From Macrosoma leucophasiata (lineage: Eukaryota > Arthropoda > Insecta > Lepidoptera > Hedylidae), in the NCBI GenBank assembly GCA_036365455.1, contig JAWQUS010000003.1:3058001-3122000 (forward strand): 64,000 nt of DNA, read 5' to 3'. The notes beneath the pieces are model-generated. The model made no database searches, was not told the DNA's origin, and saw nothing but the letters and a program-made list of their open reading frames with translations. Made by a program: the position numbers and the translations under genes. Below, in pieces: positions 36,501 through 48,500 of the stretch (position 1 is the first letter of the stretch; every line of letters begins with the position of its first letter).

Positions 36501-39500
36501 ATTGGAATGGTTTGACCGCCATTGTTCGGTTGACTGACTAATGGAATAATTCTCTTCCAAAAGAAAAAAAAACTCTGCCGCTAGTGGGCGGTGGGGTCGT
36601 CACGTCCCAACGCCTTAAATGAGACTATGAGACTCTTCAACTACTTTTTTTTATTCTAGCGACCTTGCTGTGCATTTGCAATAGAAAAAGAAATACACGG
36701 CAAACATACGGCAAAAAGTATTAAGGATATTTTTATTACTTTTTATCACATCTTTAGTGGCTAAGGCAATTTGTCTATCATTTCGTTAGTTAGTTCGCCG
36801 AAAATGGATTAATTTAACCGACATTTTTCCTTGAATTTGTGTGTGACAAAACAATTTGAGTGTGATCAACATCACTTTCAAGTCATTTGTTTACCGCAAA
36901 ACCAAATATTGAATGAGTAAGTTGTTGTTGTTATGACATCTGCCTAAGCTACGTTCACAAATGTATTTTTTTTTTTATGTAATGTAAGTGGCAAACAAGC
37001 ATGCAGTTCACATTGATGTTAAGTGATGACTGCAGCCTATAGACACCCACATGAAGACCAAGGCCAAAATGCAGATGTGTTACCACTCCTGAGGCCTAAG
37101 GTGTTATACCTCTGTGCCGGAAATTACAGGGCCGTACATTACCACCTGACCGGAACACGATACTGCTGAACACTACCATTTAGCGGCAAGTAAATTAGGT
37201 AATGTGGTGGTGCCTACGCCCGCGAACTCCGTCACTGGAGCTCTACCACCAGTAACAAGTATTTATTGATGTTTTCATACAAAAGTAAAATCGATATTTC
37301 CGAACACTGGTATTTTCCAAAAATAATCTTTTACACATACCTTGTTCTGACCATACCGAACATAAAGCAAAAGTTATGCTTGAGCAACTCTCTGTTACTG
37401 GCGGTGGTGTTCCAGTAATTTATTATCCGCTAAATGGTAATATTGCTATCGTGGTCCGATCAGGTAGAAATGTACGGCACCGTGACGGGAATCACGGTGC
37501 CGTACATTTCTACCTGATAAAAAAAAGTAGTTGAAGAGTCTCATAGTCTCATTTAAGGCGTTGGGACGTGACGACCCCACCGCCCACTAGCGGCAGAGTT
37601 TTTTTTTCTTTTGGAAGAGAATTATTCCATTAGTCAGTCAACCGAACAATGGCGGTCAAACCATTCCAATGGGGCGGTAGTAAATGCAATAACGTAAGAT
37701 GGGCAGCAGCGTTCAACTACCGCCACTGTAATCGCCAATCCACACACCAAGGGTGACGAATTATGGCATATCTGTTTTTTATGTAATGAAAGTGGCAAAT
37801 AAGCATGCAGTTCACATTGATTTTAAGTGATTACTGCAGCCTATAGACATCCACACAAAGATCGGAGGTCAAAATGCAGATGCGTTGCCACTGCTGAGGC
37901 CTAAGGTGTTATGGCTCTGTGCCGGAAATTACAGGGCCGTACATTACCTGACTGGAACACGATAGGTAGTGCTGAACACTACCATTTAGCGGCAAGTAGG
38001 TATATGAGGTAATGCGGTGGTGCCTACGCCCGCGAGCTCCGTCACTGGAGCTCTACCACCAGTGAAGTATATCCCCCTTATGGGAAACTTTGGTCCAGCA
38101 GTGGACATCTGGACATCTTTCGGCTGACATGATGATGATGATAGTCTCATTTGTTACTAGGTTAAATATGGAACTTTCCATACCAAAGAGTTAGCAAAGA
38201 CAGCACAAAAAGAATAACCCAACCCACCTGACGGTATGTAAATATTTTCTCTTTTTTTTTTTTTTTTGTTATTATGGCATCGCTATTACGCATATTGCCA
38301 GTGTCAAGTAAAACGATATTTTATATTCTTAAAGCAGCGTAAAGGTAGTATAATATAGTCAATCAATTATTTATTAAGTATTAATAAGTATGTCAGTCAA
38401 GTGAGTTACAGTCAGTTATTCGAGTAAAGCGATGGCTACTTTACCAGAACATTTACAATGGAGTTTTGGAGGCAACCTGAAAGGTCGTGTTATTCTATTT
38501 CACTATACACGGGCACTGTAATAAACCTATATCAAACAAAATACCACCAACTTTATTCAATATAACTTTTAAATAAACTAAGAAAATGAAATAAAATAAA
38601 AGCACCATGCGCCTCTTTCAAGGTTCCCGCCAAAAAAAAAAAAAACATTTTCTCATTTAGTCTATTAATATTGTAGTAGGTGTGGCCGTGACGATTGGCA
38701 GTCGAACGCAAAGCTATTAACGTAGTTTTTCTTTATATTCATACACTGGTCAGAATAACAAACTACGTCTTAGTAAATAAACATTGAGCGCGTAGACCGC
38801 GTGAATGGTTTTCGAACGTAAGAATCCAAATACTTCAATAGATTCGTCACATTTCTTAAATGATTTTTTTTATGTAAATGAAATAGCTAATTACTATCGG
38901 ATGCTGAAACATTATTCATAATAACGATTTCGAAGGTTTTCGCGAGCTTCATACATTGTAGAAATTAAATTTGCGGATTTTCACGAACACGGGGAGTGTT
39001 GTACACGCGAGAAAATCCGCTAATTCTGCCCGTGACCACGGTAGCTGGAAAGCGACCGAAACGTCGGGTGTAAGAAGTTTGGGAGTGTTGTATACGAGAG
39101 AAAATCTGCAAATTTAATTTCTACAATCATTCATAATACATTTCACTCGTTATTAAAGAACCGGGCACCAAGCTATAATAGACCTCCTCACTTTTTTGTA
39201 GGGTTTTTTTTTGCGACGGACTTAGGCAGGCGGCGCGTCTCGAGACGACAGTAGTCTATATCACCGGGCAATCGGCGAGCGCCGAAGGATCTCCAGCCAG
39301 TGGCGGACTAAGGTCATCTGAAGCCCGGGGCGGCATTTGAAGGCCCCTAGGCCCCTGCCTATTGCCGGCGTTACAACCATTGATACCCCGGCCCGTGGCA
39401 TCCTATTTCTGATATATAAAAGCGTAACTTCACGCCTGTAATTCCCTAAGGTAGGCAGAGGTAAATGCATGCATTCAAGTATACATGCAAACACCCACGA

Positions 39501-42500
39501 TCCGCCGGTTACGTTTTTGGCCCATGTAACAGGTGGCAAGCCTGTTAAATTCCGTGTCTGCCGGCGAAATTTCCAGAAAATGGAAAAATCCCAATAGAAC
39601 CAGAGATAAAGGTCTTTACACCATTATCTCTGATAACCCCCTACCCGGAAATCGAACCCAGGACCTCAGCGTAGTATTAGTGGCCTGCTACCACTAGGCT
39701 ACCGAGGCTTCATAAGATTTAAAATACTTAAAAAAAAACGACATTGTCACAACTCCGTGGGCTCTGAAACTATCTTAAATTTGGTGTAAAACTTTCATGA
39801 TTCACACCCCGAAAACCGAAGGCCCATGGCGGATAGATATAATCATGCTGAGCGCATCATTTTTCGGCCCCAAGCCCCTTTTACCTGTTAATTAATTTTA
39901 AACAGGTATATACTCATAAATCGTTTGTACAGAACAGCGACAGCAGTGGTTTTCTGGCAGTGGGTGAACCAGTCGTTCAACGCGCTCGTCAACTATACCA
40001 ACCGCAACGCAAACTCTCCGCTCACTACGACGCAGATGGGCGTTGCTTATGTGTCGGCAACGTCGGCCGCCATGACGACTGCGTTGACGTTTAAATTCGT
40101 CGTACAGAAACGTGCTACCAATCCAATATTGGCTGTGAGTATTAATTTTGATTATCGTTAGAACTTTAGGTGCGTAACGCAAACTCTCCGCTCACTACGA
40201 TGCAGATGGGCGTGGCGTATGTGTCAGCAACGTCGGCCGCCATGACGACTGCGTTGAAGTTTAAGTTCGTCGTCCAGAAACGTGCTACCAACCCGATATT
40301 GGGTGTGAGTACTAATTTTGATAGTCGTTAGAACTTTAGGTGCGCAACGCAAACTCTCCGCTCACCACGACGCAGATGGGCGTGGCGTATGTGTCAGCAA
40401 CGTCGGCCGCCATGACGACTGCGTTGAAGTTTAAGTTCGTCGTCCAGAAACGTGCTACCAACCCGATTTTGGCTGTGAGTATTCATTTTGATTATCGTTA
40501 GAACTTTAGGAGCGCAAAGTAAACTTTCCGCTCACTATGACGCAAATGGGCGTCGCGTATGTTTCCGTGATGTCGGCTGCCATGACGACTGCGTTGATGT
40601 TTAAATTCGTAGTACAGAAACGTGCTACCAACTCGATTTTGGCTGTGAGTACTTATTTTAACTATCATAAGAACTTTAGGTGCGATACGCAAACTCTCCG
40701 CTCATCACGACGCAGATGGGCGTGGCGTATGTGTCGGCAACGTCGGCCGCCATGGCGACTGCGTTGACGTTTAAATTCGTCGTACAGAAACGTGCTACCA
40801 ACCCGATTTTGGCTGTGAGTACTTATTTTAATTATCATTAGAACTTAAGGTGCGTAACGCAAACTCTCCGCTCATCACGACGCAGATGGGCGTCGCCTAT
40901 GTTTCCGTGACGTCGGCTGCCATGACGACTGCGTTGACGTTCAAATTCGTCGTCCAGAAACGTGCTACCAACCCGATATTGGGTGTGAGTACTAATTTTG
41001 ATAGTCGTTAGAACTTTAGGTGCGCAACGCAAACTCTCCGCTCACCACGACGCAGATGGGCGTAGCGTATTTTTTGAATTGTATTGGCAATGTCGGCTGC
41101 CGTGCCGACTGTGTTGACATAATATGTTCTTAGGTTTTCACAGCTACACATATTGAAATAAAACTAGTTTTCGGATTTATCTCGCGTATATTAAACGTGA
41201 AAAGTTATTTCACGTTCCGTGGTCTCAGCAAGACTGAGTTTGTCTGATAGCAATTTGGAAAATTATTATGAGACAATAATCTAAGGTCTATAACTTCAAA
41301 GCAATGCAGTTAATAGAAATAATGCATTAAAACCTTTATCGTAATAATAATAATGGCAACCCTTGATACGTCCCACTGCTGGGCACGTGTCGATCCCCTT
41401 TTGGGAGGAGGCCTGGAGCTTACTCCACCACGCTGCTACAATGAGGGTTGGTGGAGATAAGGTTAAGTGGCCAACACGCTATCAGATGTTTTCAAACCGC
41501 CCATAAGACGCGCATTTTAATTTACCACTAGCAGTCATCCATTACACACCCGAATCGCTTAACCGAGTAGATCGCTTCCAATCTACGCCACCCGCGGGGT
41601 TATGCGCGCTTCGTGTAAATTCGCGTGTAATTTCCATTTATACAATATAGCGAATTATTTTAATGTTTAATCGATTTTATTTTCAGAGGTTCGTGCCCTT
41701 CGTCGCCGTGGCGGCCGCCAACTGGGTCAATATTCCGCTCATGAGACAGAACGAAATACTTTTGGGTAATGTTCGGATATGTTAAGCTGTTTATTTCATT
41801 CTAGTATCCTGTTTGTTGTTAAAACTTCTTTAGTAGTACTTAGTTACTTACTTCTTTTACTTCTTTACTTAACATCAATGTGAACTGCATGCTTGTTTGC
41901 CACTTTCATTACATAAAAAAATACAACAGTAAAAAGAGAGAGGCTTCCAAACGGTGGAACCGTGAACCATTATCCAGTTAAATAGTCGCAAACGGCCCCA
42001 TAATTTCTGCACATGAGTGAAATATCTTAAACTTTAAGAATGGTAATGCAACTCCCGTTAGACATTTTACGGGTGGTAGAACTCTCTCTTTTTTTATGTA
42101 ACGGAAGTGGCAAACAAGCATGCAGTTCACATTGATGTTAAGTGATGACTGCAGCCTATAGACACCCACATAAAGACCAAGGTCAAAATGTAGATACGTT
42201 ACCACTCCTGAGGCTTAAGGTGTTATGCCTCTGTGCCGGAAGTTAGAGGGCCGTACTTTACCATCTGACCGAAACACTATAGTGCTAAACACTAACATTT
42301 AGCGGTAAGTATATTAGGTAATGCGGTGGTGCCTACGCCCGCGAGCTCCGTCACTGGAACTCTACCACCGGTAAAGTAAAAATCTCATCAAGCTATGCCT
42401 TTGTTTTCGAGCTACGCAAGAAGTTTACCATCAAAAAAAAAATTTACATGTTTTAAAAAAAATACCTGGCTTAAAAACATAATTTACCAGCCCTGAGTCT

Positions 42501-45500
42501 CCAAATAGTGTTTTAATTGGTTTCGGTATATTTTTTCCAGGTTTGGATGTTACGGATGAAAATGGAAAAATAATTGGCAAATCACAATTAGCGCCCGCGA
42601 AAGGCATATCACAAGTCGTAACTTCTAGGTGAGTCATATAAAAAAAGTATAGGTAAGTATAGGGACTAGCATGGTTGGCAATAGATGGCGCTACTGCTAC
42701 CATAAAGCAAGGCAATAAATGTGAAGGAAAGATTTGACAAATCGGGCAGGACTTCAGTAGCTCAATTGGAAGAGCGGCTGGACTAGATTCCCAGTAGGCC
42801 GCGAGTTCGAGTCTCGTCTGAAATCAAATTTTTCGTTCCATTTTTCTTTAAAATAAAATATATTGACGACCCGGTTAGTCCAGCGGTGTGAGTTGACCGT
42901 TTGATTCGAAGGGTCGCGGGTTCGATCCCCGCACCGGGACAAATATTTGTATGGCATACAGATATTTGTTTCGGGTCTGGGTGTTTGTGTATGTGTTGTA
43001 TGTGTACAACGGCACCCACGACACAGGTTTATATCTATTGTGGGGCTGTGAGTGTAAGCGTATTTTATTTATTTTATTTTATTTTATTTATTTCACAAGG
43101 ATGTGTTAATGCGAAATAATATAAAAACAAGTATAGGCAGACTGGTTCTGCCGACGTCTTTCGGCTGAAATTATCATGATGATAATTGAGATAGTTGACC
43201 TCCAGGGGGCATTGGGGTAATTTATATACAAGCGACATTCGTTAGATTTTTTTTTTATGTAATGGAAGTGGCAAACGAGCATGCAGTTCATATTGATCTT
43301 AAGTGATGACTGCAGCCTATAGACACTTACGCAAAGACCAACCAAAATGCAGATGCATTACCACTCCTGAGGCCTAAGGTGTTATGCCTCTGTGCCGGAA
43401 ATTACAGGGCCGTACATTACCTACCAGCCGTACATTACCAGTGCAGTGTAGTGCTTGCTCGAGTACAGACGCGTCACACTGCACGAAATATCGCAATATA
43501 TTTCGCGAGCTGCACGGCTCTGGCCACGCACGTTACGCTATGGGTTTCGAGAAACTTACAGCTAACGAATTGCTGGCGTTCATACAGAATGCCATCGACA
43601 CGATGGATGAAGTTAGCATTGTACAGGTCTACAAGTCTAACTTCAGAGAGGAAGAAATCTGCTCGGCAAAGGTTCTGCTCTACCAGACGCTGGGTAAGAT
43701 AGACGAGATGCCATCCCGCAGAAGGGACGACAAAGGGGAGCGAAGTCTCCCGAGATGTCATCACCCTGTTTAAGGAGACCGATCCGGACGACGTGCCCGC
43801 ATTTGTGGCGAAGCAGCTGCACAAGCTGCCTCCTGTCACATTTGACCACGTTGACGTATCCAGGCTGCTGAAAGAGATCAACACCCTCAAGACCGGCCTG
43901 GAAGAAGTTCGATTTCGATTGCAGACTTCGGAAAACACGATCAGTGATTTGCGTTCTGAATTAGTTTCATTACGTGGTGCTAGTTCGGCATGTAGGTCAG
44001 CCGAAGCCTGCAATGTGAACGTGAGACGCGGCGCGCAAAATACGTGGGTCAGCAGTTTTGAGTCGGCCGGTTGCAACGGCAAGAATGCGTCACCGACCGT
44101 CGTCATGCCGCCCGTTGCCCCGCGCCCCGCCCCCTCCACCCCCGCCGTCGTCGCCACCTCCGCCGCTCTTCTCCCCCCCCTCCCCCGCCGCTCCTCTCCC
44201 CCCGCCGTCACGCGCCTGCACATCAACTCCTCAGCGTGCCTACGCTGCTGCCGCTGCTGCCGTGGCCCCTACAACTAAACGGCCTGTTACCCTGGGGAAC
44301 AAACCTAAGACCAATGAGAGACCTCGTGGACCCGTAGTCCCGGGTCCACGTAAGGACCGAAGCGACGAGGATGATTTCACGGTGGTAAAGAGGAAGAAAA
44401 AGAAGCCCGCCACCCACAATCTCCGCGGTACGGCGCCGACCGGATATAATCACTTGTTGCGTCCAGCTGTGCCGTCGACGCAACTGTATGTGTTCTAACT
44501 ACACTGGTCTACGAAGGTGGAGGATGTCGTCGAATACATCCGGATAAAGACGAATTTCACCCTGAGAGTCGAGCGGTTGGAGTCTCGCCATAAAGTTAAT
44601 TTCAATCCTTTTTTGGTGAGGGTCCCGACACGTGACCTGCCGACTTATACGAAGGAGGAGTTCTGGCCGCAGGGAGTATTATTTCGGAAATTCCGGGGAC
44701 AACTTCCTGCTGACAAACCGCGTATCACGTCGCCGTCTTCACGTGACAATTAGTGTTAGTTTAAATAAATATGTATGTTAGTTTTTAGGGTATATATTTC
44801 TATGGACCTTTTGTTTTTGTTTTTTTTTTTTTTATGTAATGGAAGTGGCAATCAAGCATGCAGTTCACATTGATGTTAAGTGTTGACTGCAGCCTATAGA
44901 CACCCACACAAAGACCAAGGTCAAGATGCAGATGCGTCACCACTCCTGAGGCCTAAGGTGTTATGCCTCTGTGGCGGAAATTACAGGGCCGTACATTACT
45001 TTAAGTGTACAATTGTTGCCTGAAATAAATAAATAAAATATTACCACCTGACCGGAACACGATAGTGCTGAACACTACCATTTAGCGGCAAGTATATTAG
45101 GTAATGCGGTGGTGCCTACGCCCGCGAACTCCGTCACTGGAGCTCTACCACCAACTACCTATGTAGTTTAGAGTTATACATTTAATCCTGTTACACTTTG
45201 TAAGTACTTACAGTCCTTCGATCCAGCACATGCTAAGTTGAGGGCTTATTTGGACGTTTTTGTTAATACACTCGTATATTTAATTTTGTTTTGAGCTATT
45301 GTAATTTTATATACATTTTATTCGCTCATTGTCAATACTATGTTTTTTTAAGTTGTCCAAATAAATAATTTTGCTTTGTACTATTTATTTTTTGCAAATT
45401 AACATGCGATTGAACTTTAGGAATTAAAGAAAAAACGGAAAGAAAAATTTGACTTCGGGCAGGAATCGAACCTGCGACTTCAGGCACACCGCGGACACTC

Positions 45501-48500
45501 CGCCAAAATTCCATACAAACGCTTAATTTGGTTTCTATTACACAGACATCAATCAGTGACGTGTATTTACACACGCACCTGTGTGCGTAGCACGTACAAA
45601 ATACCAACCGTCGCCCATAAGAGGGGAAGGGGTTAGGCGATGCGAGCAAATCGGGCGGGACGTCGAAGTGTCCATTCTATACGTAGTATTATTACATATT
45701 CTCTGCCTCAGGATAACAGGGACTTCGGTAGCTTAGTAGTAAAGCGGCTGGACTGGTTAACCTGAGGTCGCAGGTTCGATTCCTGCCCGGAGTCAATTTT
45801 TTCTTTCCGTTTTTCTTTAATTTCTAATTTTGCTTTGTTTCTATATTCAGGATCGTGATGTGTGCGCCCGGGATGCTGCTGCTGCCGGTGATCATGGAGC
45901 GGCTGGAGCCCAAGGCCTGGATGCAGCGCATCCGCTGGGCACACATCGGCATACAGACCGGCATCGTCGGCATCTTGTGAGTCGCACGCTTTATACCGTA
46001 GGAGGGAAATTACACTAATCACACTTCACACTAATATCATTGGCCCAGGAGGACCAAGACTGACCTACGACTAAATAGGTCGAGTTCTGTCTGATGGTGG
46101 GGTCAAAAGTCTTAGGAATCGGCGTGCATGTATGAAGAGAATGATGAAGGTAGACGAGGCACGGGAGGCGTGTCAGGACCGAGATATCTGGCGCTCCACA
46201 CTCTCTGCCTACCCCGATAGGGACCTGGCGTGAAGATACATACATATACTAATATAATGAATGTGAAAGTTTCTTTGTTTGTCCGTCAATCACTCCGAAA
46301 CTACTGAATGGATTTTGATGAAATTTGTTATACAGAAAATACTCTTAGCTGACTTAGATTATAGGATACTTTTATCCCGAAAAAATGTTCCTGTGGGATG
46401 CCATGCTATGATTTGATGAGTTTCCACAGGTTACGCGAAAAGGGGCGGAGCCGCAAGCAACAGCTAATACGAAATAAAAACAAAATTGAAAGAAAAATTT
46501 GACCTCGGGCTGGAAACGAATCTGCGAGGATAACTAGTCCAGTCCCTTTATCACTTTATTGTTACTAATAGTTTAAAAAAGAAGTTAGAATCGAAGCAGT
46601 TAGCGGAATCATTGCAAATAAGATTTTATCACTCCATAAATAACTCACCGATCGAGCAGACATTATTTCGATGATATAATAAAATATTGTTCATAGAACA
46701 TCGAAAAAAAAAAATTGAGGCAGTTTAATATAAAATTATACTGCCTCGGTAGCCTAGTGGTAGCAGGCACTACTACTACGCTGGGTGTGCTGTTCGATTC
46801 CCGGGTGGGGGCTATCAGAGATAACGGTTTTAAATTCTTTATCTTCGGTTCTATTGGGATTTTTCCATTTTCTGGAAGTTTTCCAGTATCTCGGCGTTTG
46901 GTAATGTACCCGGAGATGTCAACAGGCTTGTCACCATAGTCAAAACGTAGCCGGGGATTACAAACGTGAAGTTACGTATAAAATGTTATTCATTTAAAAA
47001 ATATAATTGTGCGTCAAAAAAAGTTAAAAATGTTTTTTGTAATAGGTTGGGGAAAAAGTCTTTTCGCATTATAGTATGTATGAACTTGTAATAAAATCTC
47101 TTTGGCTGTAGTATTTGTATCTGGCTGGTTTGAGTATCATTGAAAGTTAAAATTTTAAAGAACATAATTCCAAATTCAAATTAGGCAAATGTGTGATTTT
47201 CATTTGTTTTTCGTACTGTCAAGATGAGTGAATCTAATGAAGAAATTCGATACATTTTAAAATTTTACTACAAAAAAGGTAAAAATGCAACGCAAGCCGC
47301 GAAAAAAAATTGCGATGTTTATGGACCTAGTGCAGTGTCTGTGAGAGTAGCACAAATTTGGTTTAAGCGTTTTCAATCCGGAAATTTTGATGTTAAAGAT
47401 GCACCTCGCTCTGGTCGCCCTATGACGGATAAAATGGATGCCATTTTTGAAAAAGTGGAGCAAGATCGACATATCAGTATCTGAAGAACTGAGAATTGAT
47501 CACAAAACAGTTTTGGCGCATTTGAAAAAAGCTGGGTACAAAAAAAAGCTCGATATTTGGGTACCTCACGAGCTCACTGAAAGAAACCTAATGAACCGTG
47601 TACTCATTTGTGATTCTTTATTACGCCGTAATGAAACCGAATCATTTTTGAAGAAGCTGATAACTGGTGATGAAAAGTGGATCACGTACGACAAGAACGT
47701 GCGAAAAAGGTCGTGGTCAAAGGCCGGTCAGGCTTCACAGACTGTGGCGAAACCCGGGTTAACTCGCAATAAGGTGATGTTGTGTGTGTGGTGGGATTGG
47801 AAGGGCATTATTCATTATGAGCTATTACCACCAGGCAGGACTATCGATTCTGAACTCTACTGCGAACAACTGATGAGATTAAAGCAAGAAGTTAAGAGAA
47901 AGCGGCCGGAATTGATCAACAGAAGGGGTGTGGTGTTTCATCATGATAACGCTAGACCTCACACATCTATAGCCACTCAGCAAAAATTAAGAGAGTTTGG
48001 CTGGGAGGTGTTAATGCATCCGCCGTATAGTCCTGACCTTGCACCTTCAGATATCCATCTGTTTCGGTCTCTTCAGAATTCTTTATGCAATGTTAGGTTA
48101 ACATCACGAGAGGACTGCCAAATCCACTTGTCGCGGTATTTTGATGAGAAGTCCCAAAATTTTTATAGCAATGGGATCATGTCCCTACCTATAAGATGGC
48201 AAAAGGTTATCGAACAAAATGGTACATACATACTTTAGTTAAATTTAAATAAACTATATTAAAAATGTTTTGAATTATCTTAAAAAATGCGAAGAAACTT
48301 TTTCCCCAACCTTATATATTCTTACTCACTCAGAAGAATAAAAAGTAAAGTCAATACTAAACATTTTTTTTTATATTGCAAGTGGTAACCTGCTGGTGGT
48401 AGCATGCAGTTCACATTGATGTTAAGTGATGACTGCAGCCTATAGACACCCACACAAAGACCAGGGTCAAAATGCAGATGCGTTACCACTCCCGAGGTCT

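Larger units (their letters stand above)
36480..37691. mobile_element. 1.2-kb element with perfect 175-bp inverted arms
   Basis: The arms 36480-36654 and 37517-37691 are identical in reverse complement as far as I can read, including the T8 and A9 runs. The outer ends begin TATTGCATTTACTACCGCCC. The interior carries a SINE-A, a degraded SINE-A piece and a 27-bp hairpin, and no transposase. It may be a foldback-type or long-TIR MITE; alternatively an inverted duplication. Confidence 0.8.

Noticed and set aside
36161..36541. 126-codon open frame as a gene
   Set aside because: It lies antisense across a SINE-D copy and the edge of the long-TIR element, with no conserved content.
38990..39060. 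Hammerhead ribozyme in the Penelope-like ends
   Set aside because: Such ribozymes are known in this class and CGAAACGTC is suggestive, but I could not find a CTGATGA core in any of the three copies. A covariance-model search would decide.
39898..41032. Minus-strand open frames over the sideroflexin array
   Set aside because: They are antisense shadows of the repeated exon; their recurrence just reflects the tandem copies.
44058..44337. Proline-rich proteins
   Set aside because: Alternative frames of the C-rich linker of the ORF1-like relic.
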